This document shows, in pieces, positions 34,421 to 42,105 of a stretch of 43,079 nt of DNA. Numbering within the stretch: position 1 is the stretch's first letter; each line of letters opens with the position of its first letter. A program made the translations under genes and the position numbers. The notes below the pieces were generated by a model that saw nothing but the letters and a program-made list of their open reading frames with translations, searched no databases and was not told the DNA's origin. Source of the stretch: an uncultured Methanobrevibacter sp. (lineage in GTDB: Archaea; Methanobacteriota; Methanobacteria; Methanobacteriales; Methanobacteriaceae); contig ONIK01000019.1 in NCBI GenBank assembly GCA_900317865.1, positions 1 through 43,079 of the forward strand. The letters run 5' to 3'.

Positions 34421-34517
34421 TAAAAAAAGTTTGAAGTTTGAAAGAGGGAATTTGAAAGACAGAAAAAAATTGTGTTCATCCGTTTTGCTAAGCTATTTTA
34501 TAATTAACTTCAAACTT
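34421..34517 (-). ncRNA. candidate small RNA closed by a 12-bp terminal stem with U-tract
   Basis: The minus strand from 34517 begins AAGTTTGAAGTT, which pairs perfectly over 12 bp with AACTTCAAACTT at 34438-34427; the latter runs straight into a T7 tract (34428-34422). A TATA box (34547-34539) lies about 26 bases upstream of 34517, so predicted start, terminal stem and terminator all coincide, giving an RNA of about 97 nt. The 67-nt interior contains AATTCCCTCTTTC. A second TATA-like site at 34516-34524 would start later, inside the RNA. No C/D-box pair is present. Not a family I recognise. Confidence 0.5.
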
Positions 34518-34538
34518 ATATAATCTGTTAGATTTTAC

Positions 34539-34569
34539 TTATATAAATACTTTTTTATAAAAAAGTATT
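34539..34569 (-). promoter_or_regulatory. TATA box plus 24-bp perfect palindrome
   Basis: The TATA box TTTATATAA (34547-34539) abuts a perfect palindrome at 34546-34569, each half AATACTTTTTTA. The palindrome covers the BRE region, so it could be an operator. As RNA it would form a stem with U-run, so it could also end transcription of the upstream DUF3194 operon. Confidence 0.45.
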
Positions 34570-34605
34570 ACTCAAATATGAAAAAAAGTATTAAAAAGTA
34601 ATACA

Positions 34606-34622
34606 TAGTGATTTAAAAAAAA
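34606..34622 (-). terminator. post-stop U-tract element (copy 1)
   Basis: Minus strand TTTTTTTTAAATCACTA, 3 bases after the DUF3194 stop codon. The same 17 bases follow the CbiO stop at 42700-42684, and both are followed by AGTATTACT- and AATACTTT-type sequence. A U8 tract after the last gene of an operon fits archaeal termination. Confidence 0.5.
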
Positions 34623-34625
34623 TAA

Positions 34626-34910
34626 TTATTCTCTGAAATTTTCATCAATATATGAATCAAACTTCAAATAAGCAGCATCAATAGCTTCATTTAACATATC
34701 TTGATTTATTTCAGATAATTCATCAAATGAAACGCCTAAATCAACATCAACATCCAGTTGATCGTTTTCATAATTAAGTACAATATCCAAATCTAAATCT
34801 TCAAGTTCCTTAGTTGAAATAACTTTTGAAACTTCAACTTCAAGAATTTCACCAAAATCAGTAGAAATAGTATCTAAATCTTCAGAAGATAATTTTTTAA
34901 GTTTTAACAT
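34626..34910 (-). CDS. DUF3194 family protein
   Basis: A 94-residue acidic protein (MLKLKKLSSEDLDTISTDFGEILE..., LDLDIVLNYENDQLDVDVDLGVSFDEL) of the DUF3194 family, found beside prefoldin beta in Methanobacteriales. It has an alternating beta strand region and two helices; no catalytic motif. It is the last gene of the L37Ae-RpoP-Brix-Pcc1-prefoldin group and begins 23 bases after prefoldin beta. Function unknown; the family call is from recall and context. Confidence 0.7.
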   Translation of the reverse strand: MLKLKKLSSEDLDTISTDFGEILEVEVSKVISTKELEDLDLDIVLNYENDQLDVDVDLGVSFDELSEINQDMLNEAIDAAYLKFDSYIDENFRE

Positions 34911-34933
34911 AATATCGAAAAAAAGAATGGAAA

Positions 34934-35290
34934 TTAAGCTCCATTAGGAGCCATTCCTTGCATAGCAGCTTGAATATTAGTTTGCATTTCTTCAAGTTTT
35001 TTCATAACTCTTTCTTCTTGACGAGCCATGGTTTGTTTTCTTAACTTGAGGGTTTCTAACTTATCTTCAGCTTCTTCTAAAGCATCTTTGTAGTCTACTT
35101 TAATAAGTAAATTACCTGCTTGTTTAAATACTTCAGTATTTTCATCAGTATTCTTTAATTCTTCTAATGCTTTTTCAGTTTCTTGGATTTGAACTTCCAC
35201 AGTTTGAATTTGCATAGTTACAGCTTGAGCTTGTTGTTGTAACTGTTGAAACTGATTTAATTGCTCTTGTATATTTTCAGGAATTTCCAT
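34934..35290 (-). CDS. pfdB: prefoldin subunit beta
   Basis: Beta subunit of the hexameric prefoldin chaperone that hands unfolded proteins to the thermosome. The 118-residue protein has two long coiled-coil helices (IPENIQEQLNQFQQLQQQAQAV... and ALEEAEDKLETLKLRKQTMARQEERVMKKLEEMQ) joined by a hairpin (EVFKQAGNLLIKVDYKD), the usual beta-subunit form. AGGTGAT precedes two adjacent ATG codons; the second (35290) is better spaced. It is part of a conserved archaeal translation-linked cluster. Confidence 0.94.
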   Translation of the reverse strand: MEIPENIQEQLNQFQQLQQQAQAVTMQIQTVEVQIQETEKALEELKNTDENTEVFKQAGNLLIKVDYKDALEEAEDKLETLKLRKQTMARQEERVMKKLEEMQTNIQAAMQGMAPNGA

Positions 35291-35309
35291 CATATCACCT
35301 TTTTAAATT

Positions 35310-35579
35310 CTATATATTTGTTAAGTTATTTATTTGTAATGATAAATTAATCCACTTGATTGCGGAATTAACAGAAGCTCTAAATGATGTAGAGTCTTGA
35401 GCATCAATATCAATAACAATGACATTATCGTCAAGAGTTAAATTCATAGAAGATCTGTAATCCGGAGCTGTCTGAAATTCTAAGATGATTGAATCATAAA
35501 TAATTTTTGCTTGCTTAGAATTATCAAACTCAATGTTAATTTGACTTTTCACAGATTCCAAAGGACTATTATCAATCAT
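35310..35579 (-). CDS. pcc1: KEOPS complex subunit Pcc1
   Basis: Small dimerising subunit of KEOPS, which with Kae1 and Bud32 makes the t6A37 modification of tRNAs. The 89-residue alpha/beta protein keeps the family end SFRASVNSAIKWINL and the preceding strand pair NLTLDDNVIVIDIDAQD. Its ATG overlaps the end of the Brix gene by 8 bases (ATGATTGA), and it is followed by prefoldin beta, an arrangement seen in other Methanobacteriales. Kae1-Bud32 is not in the window. Confidence 0.85.
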   Translation of the reverse strand: MIDNSPLESVKSQINIEFDNSKQAKIIYDSIILEFQTAPDYRSSMNLTLDDNVIVIDIDAQDSTSFRASVNSAIKWINLSLQINNLTNI

Positions 35580-36057
35580 TGTTATCTAAAATCTTCCTAA
35601 TATTAATCTGGAAATCAGTTTTTTCTCCAAATTTATTAATAAAATTTATTTTAGCAAATAAATCATCATATCCACCAGTAATGTGAATACAATTATCTTC
35701 AGCCTTATCAACTAATTCAAAACCTAAAATATCACTTAAACAGTTTAGCTCTTGAACTTCAGATACTATCTTTAATTGGGATGGGGAAATATTAAGTCTT
35801 TCATTTGTAGTGGTTACACTAATTAAAATAGTAAGTAATATGTCTCCCTTATTTGAATAAAATGTAATTTTACTAGGATTACCTTTAATTTCATTAACAA
35901 CAGCTAAATTAACTTCATCTTCTGCAAGAGCCTTTAATAAAAGATCTCTCATATTCATTTTTCCCCTATTAACAGAAGTTGAATCTGTTGAATGAGCAAA
36001 ATTCTTACAAAACTTTCTTGTTTTTTGAGAAGGCTTTCTAGAAGTTGAAATTAGCAT
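35572..36057 (-). CDS. Brix-domain rRNA maturation protein
   Basis: Archaeal relative of Imp4/Brix, which binds pre-rRNA during ribosome assembly. The 161-residue sequence starts MLISTSRKPSQKTRKFCKNFAHS, has SVNRGKMNMRDLLLKAL (the family core), and a degenerate GYDDLFAKINFINKFGE tail. Length matches archaeal single-domain members. It overlaps pcc1 and lies 58 bases after rpoP. The ribosome site is weak. Confidence 0.87.
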   Translation of the reverse strand: MLISTSRKPSQKTRKFCKNFAHSTDSTSVNRGKMNMRDLLLKALAEDEVNLAVVNEIKGNPSKITFYSNKGDILLTILISVTTTNERLNISPSQLKIVSEVQELNCLSDILGFELVDKAEDNCIHITGGYDDLFAKINFINKFGEKTDFQINIRKILDNND

Positions 36058-36115
36058 TTAAATCAAAAATAGTAAAAAAATTATAGAAAAAACAAGATAT
36101 AAATCTTGATTAGTT

Positions 36116-36289
36116 CTATTTTTTAAGGCCGACTCTATTGACCATATTTCCATCAGGAACACTAGCAGAAACCCAACGAGTTACTTCAGGAACATTTTTA
36201 AATAAAATCCTATATCTACAATTAGGGCATTTATTGTCCATGTAACTTTTTTGGTCTACTTCTGTTCCACAATATGGACATTTATACAA
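36116..36289 (-). CDS. rpoP: DNA-directed RNA polymerase subunit P (Rpo12)
   Basis: A 57-residue zinc-ribbon subunit of archaeal RNA polymerase, the equivalent of eukaryotic Rpb12. MYKCPYCGTEVDQKSYMDNKCPNCRYRILFK has the C-x2-C...C-x2-C zinc site (C4, C7, C21, C24) and the basic stretch typical of the family. The start codon is TTG at 36289, with GTGGAGGAA, inside the end of the L37Ae gene, as ribosome site; there is no ATG before the first cysteine pair. Gap to L37Ae is 3 bases. Confidence 0.93.
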   Translation of the reverse strand: MYKCPYCGTEVDQKSYMDNKCPNCRYRILFKNVPEVTRWVSASVPDGNMVNRVGLKK

Positions 36290-36292
36290 GGA

Positions 36293-36562
36293 TTATTCCT
36301 CCACTTTAATATCTCTAATACTGCGTGCTGCAGATTTAGCCATAGGGGTTTGAGGAATATATGCCCCACCAGTGAATACAGCACCACATTTTCTACATTT
36401 CCAAATTCCAGCAGCTTGTCTTTTTACATAAGGTCTATCACATTTAGGACAAACATGATTTTTTTTCATGTTTTCTTCGATGATTTTAACAGATCTTTTA
36501 GCTTTTCTTCCGTATCTTGCACCGAACCTTCCTGTAATACCAACTTTTTTAGTTCTTGCCAT
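36293..36562 (-). CDS. rpl37ae: 50S ribosomal protein L37Ae
   Basis: Zinc-binding protein of the large ribosomal subunit, 89 residues: MARTKKVGITGRFGARYGRK, then CPKCDRPYVKRQAAGIWKCRKCG (C-x2-C, C-x2-C zinc finger) and AVFTGGAYIPQTPM. GGAGAGAAATTAAA precedes the ATG. It leads the group L37Ae-RpoP-Brix-Pcc1-prefoldin beta-DUF3194, all with gaps of 60 bases or less, so one translation-linked operon is likely. Confidence 0.96.
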   Translation of the reverse strand: MARTKKVGITGRFGARYGRKAKRSVKIIEENMKKNHVCPKCDRPYVKRQAAGIWKCRKCGAVFTGGAYIPQTPMAKSAARSIRDIKVEE

Positions 36563-36603
36563 TTTAATTTCTCTCCATTATATAAAAATAATAATAAAAA
36601 ACT

Positions 36604-36622
36604 GTAAATCTTAAAGATTTAC
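36604..36622. promoter_or_regulatory. 19-bp palindrome upstream of L37Ae
   Basis: GTAAATCTT/AAGATTTAC around a central A, 41 bases before the L37Ae ATG. It could be an operator or a leader hairpin of the ribosomal operon. No clear TATA box at the right spacing decides which. Confidence 0.35.
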
Positions 36623-36750
36623 CATGATTAAAACAATCATAAAATTATCTAATGTAATAATATTGTACTACATCATATTTAAAGTTAATGGAAAATTTAA
36701 GAAAATAATTGGATTTTCCTAAAAATACCATCAAATTAAAACCTAATTAC

Positions 36751-38232
36751 TTACTTAAAACTGTGATAATTAGGACTTTCATTAGTGATTAATAAATCAT
36801 GAGGGTGTGACTCTTTAATACCACTACTGGATATTCTTACAAATTGAGCCTTTTTCTGCATATCAGCAATATTTTCAGCTCCACAGTAACCCATTGAAGA
36901 TTTTAAACCACCAACTAATTGGAATAAAATTTCTGCAACAGTTCCTCTGTATGGTACTGCACCTTCAATTCCTTCAGGAACATATTTGGTGTGGTTCATT
37001 TTACTTTTAGAACCCTGGAAGTATCTGTCAGCACCACCATCATATTCACTGGTCATAGCACCCATGGAACCCATTCCACGGTATTTTTTGTATTGTTTAC
37101 CATTCATAACAACAACATCACCAGGAGCTTCATAAGATGCTGCAAGCAAATTACCTAACATTACTGCATCCGCACCGGCACCAATAGCTTTTGCAATATC
37201 ACCTGAGTATCTGATACCACCATCTGCAATAACAGGAACACCTGCATCAGAAGCTACATCAGCAACATCAGAAATTGCAGTTAATTGAGGTACACCAACA
37301 CCAGCTACAATACGGGTAGTACACATTGAACCAGGACCGATACCAACTTTAAGTGCATCGACACCCATTGAAATTAAATCTTCAGCAGCTGCAGCAGTTG
37401 CAATGTTACCGACACATAATTCAGCATCAATATTATCTTTGATAGTTTCAGTGTACTTAACTACATTCATATTATGAGCATGAGCACAATCAATTGAAAC
37501 GATATCCGCACCAGCCTGATCAAGAGCCATTGCACGTTCCAAATCAAACGGTCCACAAGCTGCAGCAACTAAAAAGCTTCCATTTTCATCACGTGCAGCA
37601 TTAGGATATTGAGCTCTGTTTAAAATATCTTTAATTGTAATTATTCCAACCAATTTGCCTTCATTGAGAACAGGTAATCTTTCTACCTTATTTTCATAAG
37701 CAATATTTAAAGCTTCTTCAACGCTGATAGGCTCTTCAACAGTAACAACATCAGAAGTCATTATGTCTTTAACGGTTTTATTAGGTTCTGATTTTAACAC
37801 CGGTCTGATATCCCTTTTAGAGATAATACCAATGATTTCATCACCTTCAACAACAGGAAGACCACTGATTAACTCATCCTGCATTTTATTTTGCACATCC
37901 TGAATTGTAGATTCAGGAGTAATTGTTACAACATCACGAATAGTAATATCTTCAGCAGTTTTTACCTTTTTAACTTCTTCAACTTGTCTTTCCAATGAGA
38001 TATTTCTGTGAATTACTCCAATACCACCTTCTTGTGCCATAGCTATAGCGAGATCTGCTTCTGTAACAGTATCCATAGCAGCACTTAAAACAGGTATATT
38101 TAATTTAATACCTTTAGACAATTCGATTGTAGTATCGATGTCTTTTGGTTCTACATAACTAGCATTTGGAGTAAGTAAAAAATCATCAAAAGTGTAAGAC
38201 ATTCTTGCTTCTTGAACTTTTTTAGAATACAT
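36751..38232 (-). CDS. guaB: inosine-5'-monophosphate dehydrogenase
   Basis: NAD-dependent oxidation of IMP to XMP, the first step to guanine nucleotides. The 493-residue protein has the TIM-barrel start YTFDDFLLTPNASYVEP, two CBS domains inserted at about residues 90-210 (IRDVVTITPESTIQDV..., VKDIMTSDVVTVEEP...), GVDALKVGIGPGSMCTTRIVAGVG with the catalytic cysteine, and the flap YRGMGSMGAM...YVPEGIEG. AGGTGTG precedes the ATG at 38232; an upstream in-frame start at 38241 overlaps that site. It begins 13 bases after mfnB. GTP is a precursor for several methanogen cofactors, which may explain the pairing. Confidence 0.96.
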   Translation of the reverse strand: MYSKKVQEARMSYTFDDFLLTPNASYVEPKDIDTTIELSKGIKLNIPVLSAAMDTVTEADLAIAMAQEGGIGVIHRNISLERQVEEVKKVKTAEDITIRDVVTITPESTIQDVQNKMQDELISGLPVVEGDEIIGIISKRDIRPVLKSEPNKTVKDIMTSDVVTVEEPISVEEALNIAYENKVERLPVLNEGKLVGIITIKDILNRAQYPNAARDENGSFLVAAACGPFDLERAMALDQAGADIVSIDCAHAHNMNVVKYTETIKDNIDAELCVGNIATAAAAEDLISMGVDALKVGIGPGSMCTTRIVAGVGVPQLTAISDVADVASDAGVPVIADGGIRYSGDIAKAIGAGADAVMLGNLLAASYEAPGDVVVMNGKQYKKYRGMGSMGAMTSEYDGGADRYFQGSKSKMNHTKYVPEGIEGAVPYRGTVAEILFQLVGGLKSSMGYCGAENIADMQKKAQFVRISSSGIKESHPHDLLITNESPNYHSFK

Positions 38233-38245
38233 TAAACACACCTAC

Positions 38246-38959
38246 TTAAAATGAATCACATAAATCTTTAAGCTCAGCTACAGCAGTATGATGTATTTTA
38301 CCAGTATTACGGTCACCGCCAACACAGGCAGCTCCCCTAATACCCACTACATCACAACCAATATCATGTAATGGTTTTAATTGATCTTTTTTAACAGATC
38401 CTGCAAGAGCAGTTTTTAAATTATAACTATGAGCCTCTTCAACAAATTCAGTTAATTTTTCAATATCTAAATAATCAAATAAAGTATGACCATCTTTTAC
38501 AGCAGTATCTAACATTGCTAAATCACAGTTTGCATCACGAGCTACTTTTGGAATTTCCATAGGATCGACAGCACCTACACGATGAGCATCAGCATATCCA
38601 GCAGCTACAACAATAGTATCCGGACTTACATCTTTAACAGTTTTAGATACATTTTTCATAACTTCAACAGCTTCATCGTAGTTTTTAGTTCCGTATAATC
38701 CTACTTTGATATAGTCTGCCCCTGAAACATGAGCACCCATTGCTGCAAGAGAAACAGTACCTGGTTTGTAAGGCACATCACCTAAAGTTGCACTGACTAA
38801 CTTGTCTTTAGGAGTTAATTCCCTAATCTCTTTAATGACCCAAGGGAAATTAGCACCTAAGGAACCTTCTTTAGGATTTTTAACATCAACAATATCTGCT
38901 CCACCTTTTATTGATTCAAGAGCTTCTTCATGGTTTATTGGACTTATTAATAGAAGCAT
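38246..38959 (-). CDS. mfnB: (5-formylfuran-3-yl)methyl phosphate synthase
   Basis: MfnB makes the furan ring phosphate of methanofuran from two glyceraldehyde-3-phosphate molecules, an early step of this C1-carrier cofactor. The 237-residue barrel starts LLLISPINHEEALESIKGGADIVDVKNPKEGSLGANFPWVI, keeps the lysine in VDVKNP and a second in YIKVGLYG, and ends CDVVGIRGAACVGGDRNTGKI. GGAGGAAATAC is a strong ribosome site. A TATA-like AAATATAAATA near 39004-39014 fits a start about 20 bases before the gene. It heads the mfnB-guaB pair; the 200-base gap upstream shows only AT-rich sequence. Confidence 0.93.
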   Translation of the reverse strand: MLLLISPINHEEALESIKGGADIVDVKNPKEGSLGANFPWVIKEIRELTPKDKLVSATLGDVPYKPGTVSLAAMGAHVSGADYIKVGLYGTKNYDEAVEVMKNVSKTVKDVSPDTIVVAAGYADAHRVGAVDPMEIPKVARDANCDLAMLDTAVKDGHTLFDYLDIEKLTEFVEEAHSYNLKTALAGSVKKDQLKPLHDIGCDVVGIRGAACVGGDRNTGKIHHTAVAELKDLCDSF

Positions 38960-39162
38960 GTATTTCCTCCGTTTATAATAATAAAATATTAAAATATAAT
39001 ATATTTATATTTGGTATTCTTTCTTTATAAGTATATGCTTTAAGTGAAATTATTTTTTCAAAAACGAAGAGCTAAGAAAAAAATTTTAATAAAAAATAAG
39101 TTTTCAAAAAAGTTTAAAAAAATACATAAGAAATGATTAATGGAATTTACTTAAAAAAATTA

Positions 39163-40365
39163 TTAATATGGAGAATCATTTTTTCGTACATTATCCTTGA
39201 TTTTCCCATGAACTTTAGGATAAAAACCAACTTCTGAAGAGAGTTTTCTCATATTTTCTATAATTTCATTTGTTGGAATAGCTACCGGACAGTTTAAAGT
39301 GCACAAACCACATAATGTACACATATAAAGGCCAGATTCATAGCATGTTTCATCATCTTCAATGAATTTTGACATTGCAACACCTCTGCCACCCAGATAA
39401 TTGTTAAAACCGAATTCGTTCCCGACAGCATTATAGACCGGGCAGTGAACTACACAGTTGCCGCAGCCAATGCACCAGAGACATTCCTCATTTGCCTCAC
39501 TTCTTCCATTATCCAGAAGTACAACAACTACTTTTTCGGCACCGTACATATTTTTCAAAAGCTTTTTTTCAATATCTGCTGTTTTTGACGGTCCTGAAAT
39601 TACATTCATATATGACGTTACATAGTTTCCCGTAGCATAAACAGTTTCCAGTTTTGAAACTGAAATTGCATCTTCCAGTGTAGGTACAATTTTATCGATT
39701 CCAGCTACAATTATATGCAAATCTTTTAGTGAAACTAATGAAATATTACCCTCATTGTGGACCATTACACATGAACCCTCTTCAGATGCTATTGCATTGG
39801 CACCTGATATACCTACGCTTGCATTTTTTAGACGGTTCAGCACATCACTTCTTACAAGCTCCATAATTTCACGAGGTATAGGATCGACATTGCTGTCAAG
39901 TGAATCATTGACAATGTCAGTTATTTCAGAAACATTCAGATGAGATGCCGGACCTGTAGGATGAACAGGTTTATTGTCAGTTTTTTTAAGTTGTAAAATC
40001 CTATCTCCCAAGTCAGTTTCAACAACATCCCAATCTTTGCTTGCCAGCTCATTTTTAAGATTAATTTCACCAAGAGTATTGGATTTGGCTTTGGCAATAA
40101 CCTTATTATCATAATCCTTAATTAAATTCAAAATAATATCAATTGCATCCTCTTTAGTTCTGGCGAACTCCACATCAATCCCATTTCGGTTAAAGGATTC
40201 GATAGTCTGATTATATAATTCATCGGAGTTTTCAATAGAATATTTTTTAATTTCACGGACTCTTTTTTCCAATCTTTTCACTTGAGGGGAATTTTTAATC
40301 TCTGATGAGCGTGATTTAACCGTATTGAAGGATTTTCTCATAGTTTCAAGTTCACTGCTTTTCAT
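39163..40365 (-). CDS. LutB/LldF-like iron-sulfur protein with LUD domain
   Basis: A 400-residue protein with an N-terminal LUD domain (residues about 60-290, including AKSNTLGEINLKNEL and GISGANAIASEEGSCVMVHNEGNISLVSL) and two C-terminal [4Fe-4S] motifs, CLWCIGCGNCVVHCPVYN and CTLCGLCTLNCPVAIPT. This is the form of LutB, the electron-transfer subunit of bacterial L-lactate dehydrogenase LutABC. With the adjacent CCG-domain protein it makes a LutA-LutB pair; no LutC is here. Physiological substrate in a methanogen is unknown: a hydroxyacid oxidation or an electron-transfer role linked to heterodisulfide-type chemistry are both possible. The ATG directly follows the upstream stop (TAAATG) with GGGGGTGAG as ribosome site. 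Confidence 0.85.
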   Translation of the reverse strand: MKSSELETMRKSFNTVKSRSSEIKNSPQVKRLEKRVREIKKYSIENSDELYNQTIESFNRNGIDVEFARTKEDAIDIILNLIKDYDNKVIAKAKSNTLGEINLKNELASKDWDVVETDLGDRILQLKKTDNKPVHPTGPASHLNVSEITDIVNDSLDSNVDPIPREIMELVRSDVLNRLKNASVGISGANAIASEEGSCVMVHNEGNISLVSLKDLHIIVAGIDKIVPTLEDAISVSKLETVYATGNYVTSYMNVISGPSKTADIEKKLLKNMYGAEKVVVVLLDNGRSEANEECLWCIGCGNCVVHCPVYNAVGNEFGFNNYLGGRGVAMSKFIEDDETCYESGLYMCTLCGLCTLNCPVAIPTNEIIENMRKLSSEVGFYPKVHGKIKDNVRKNDSPY

Positions 40366-41025
40366 TTACTCACCCCCATATTTAACCAAAAACTCAGTCA
40401 AGTCCAAAACATCCAGTCCACGATTCTTTAAATTAAGCTTGCAGAATGGACATGGAGTTATTAATAACTCAGCATTAGTGTCAAGTGCCTGAGCTATTCT
40501 GGATTCTGCCATCTGTGAAGCGATTTCCGGATAAGCAGACTTTACACCACCTCCGGCACCACAGCATAAACTATCTTCACGATTATTTTCCATTTCTATT
40601 AAATTAGCCACACTAGATATGACATCACGAGGCTCATCAAAGACATTGCAATGCCTGCCCAAATGACAGGAATCATGATAAGTGACAGTTAAATTTTTTT
40701 TAGAAAAATCCAATTTATTTTCATCAATAAGTTCTTTTAAAAACTGTGAAATGTGAATAACATCCAAACCTTCATAATCATCCTTTAAGGTTTTATAGCA
40801 TCCCGCACATGAAGTCAGTATCAAATCATTGGATAAAACTTCAGTATTTTTTTGAATCTGCTCTTTTGCCTCATCAATAAAGCCTGTACGAAGTAATACA
40901 GAACCGCAGCATTTTTCATCTTCCAAAACAGTATATTCAACACCTGCTGATTTTAACAGTTCTTCTGTTGAATCAGCTATTGACGTTTCCTTTTCCCGTG
41001 CGGTGCATCCTCTAAAATATATCAT
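40366..41025 (-). CDS. CCG-domain iron-sulfur protein (LutA/LldE-like)
   Basis: A 219-residue protein with two cysteine-rich CCG domains: DEKCCGSVLLRTGF with LTSCAGCYKTL, and DSLCCGAGGG with ITPCPFCKLNL, plus TYHDSCHLGRH. The same domain binds non-cubane [4Fe-4S] clusters in HdrB and related subunits, where disulfides are reduced. It resembles LutA/LldE and pairs with the LUD protein that starts at its stop codon. GAGGAA before the ATG at 41025 lies in the end of the DUF2304 gene; upstream ATG codons at 41046 and 41043 are in frame but would overlap that gene further. Confidence 0.85.
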   Translation of the reverse strand: MIYFRGCTAREKETSIADSTEELLKSAGVEYTVLEDEKCCGSVLLRTGFIDEAKEQIQKNTEVLSNDLILTSCAGCYKTLKDDYEGLDVIHISQFLKELIDENKLDFSKKNLTVTYHDSCHLGRHCNVFDEPRDVISSVANLIEMENNREDSLCCGAGGGVKSAYPEIASQMAESRIAQALDTNAELLITPCPFCKLNLKNRGLDVLDLTEFLVKYGGE

Positions 41026-41029
41026 AAAA

Positions 41030-41377
41030 TTATTCTTCCTCATCATCTAAACTGATTTCATTGTTCAGAGCTACTTCTTTAACAAGCTTATTTACATCAT
41101 CCTGCAGATTATCAATTTTATAGTATAATCTAGCACCCAAATAGAATATAAAGACTAATGCAACAATAATAATAAAATCAAGTCCTCTTGTAATTCCAAA
41201 TGCCCTCGCAAAGACAAGACTGGAATCCGGATAAATTGAAAATATGATTACAAATATCCATGCTATTGTCCAAATCAAAAATGAGGAAAATGAATTTTTT
41301 CCACTTCTATATCTATAAAAAAAGACTAAAATAGCTATTAAAGAAATTATCGGAAATATTATTGAATAAATTAACAC
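41030..41377 (-). CDS. DUF2304 membrane protein
   Basis: A 115-residue integral membrane protein with three predicted helices (LIYSIIFPIISLIAILVFFY, FLIWTIAWIFVIIFSIYP, FIIIVALVFIFYLGARLYY) and an acidic C-terminal helix ending SLDDEEE. DUF2304 proteins are often encoded beside GT2 glycosyltransferases, as here (9-base gap), and are thought to assist lipid-linked sugar transfer. The following iron-sulfur gene begins 4 bases after its stop. It is in the middle of the ribC-led operon. Confidence 0.87.
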   Translation of the reverse strand: MLIYSIIFPIISLIAILVFFYRYRSGKNSFSSFLIWTIAWIFVIIFSIYPDSSLVFARAFGITRGLDFIIIVALVFIFYLGARLYYKIDNLQDDVNKLVKEVALNNEISLDDEEE

Positions 41378-41386
41378 GTTTTCACC

Positions 41387-42097
41387 TTAACCAAAAAGTT
41401 TATGTTTCATCATTTGGAATAGAATTTTTAATGCGACTTTGGAATCCGTTCCTTTTGCCTGAGTTTCAGGTGTGTAAATTGTCTGAATAGTAACTTCTTC
41501 AAAAGGAATATCATTATCATTAATTTCGCGTATAAATTCAGAGGATATCAAGTAACCTCTGGCATTGATTGTGATTTGATTTAAAGCATCAATTGTCAAA
41601 GCTCTAAAACCTGTCTGTGAGTCGCTGACATCAACACCATAGAATATTCTGGTAAGAATATTCATAATATTATTTGCAAAGTTTCTGGTTCTGGGCATGT
41701 CCTTAAGGGGCCTTACACCAATTACAGCCTCTGCCCTGCCAGAAACCAAAGGTTCTATTACATTATCCAAATCATCGGCAGAATGCTGACCATCCGAATC
41801 CATACTTACAATATATTTAGGATTAAATTTTAAAACGGCTTCAAAGCCTGTTTGTGTTGCAATACCAACACCACGATTTATAACTAATGAATAAAGATGA
41901 ATATTATTAGGATATTTCTTTTTAGATTCTAAAATAACTTCCAGAGTATTGTCTGATGATCCATCATTAACAATAACCATATTATATCCCTTCTCAGCAA
42001 TAGATTCAATTACCGGCTGAATTCTGGTTGCTTCATTATATGCGGGAAGAACCACATATGTAGCATTCTTATCTTCTTTAGTTATTTTAGATCCCAT
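41387..42097 (-). CDS. family 2 glycosyltransferase (dolichyl-phosphate mannosyltransferase-like)
   Basis: A 236-residue inverting GT-A enzyme: TYVVLPAYNEATRIQPVI, VIVNDGSSDNTLEVI (first aspartates), YIVSMDSDGQHSADDLDNVI (DxD metal site) and GVDVSDSQTGFRALT. The QTGFR segment is typical of DPM1-like transferases that put a sugar on a polyprenyl phosphate. No membrane helix is in this protein; the DUF2304 partner supplies it. AGGATAAA precedes the ATG. Start lies 8 bases after the ribC stop. Likely role: lipid-linked sugar for surface glycans. Confidence 0.9.
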   Translation of the reverse strand: MGSKITKEDKNATYVVLPAYNEATRIQPVIESIAEKGYNMVIVNDGSSDNTLEVILESKKKYPNNIHLYSLVINRGVGIATQTGFEAVLKFNPKYIVSMDSDGQHSADDLDNVIEPLVSGRAEAVIGVRPLKDMPRTRNFANNIMNILTRIFYGVDVSDSQTGFRALTIDALNQITINARGYLISSEFIREINDNDIPFEEVTIQTIYTPETQAKGTDSKVALKILFQMMKHKLFG

Positions 42098-42105
42098 TTT
42101 ATCCT

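Noticed and set aside
34421..34517. C/D-box guide RNA
   Set aside because: A GGAUGAA segment resembles a C box only partly, and there is no CUGA D box at a fitting distance.
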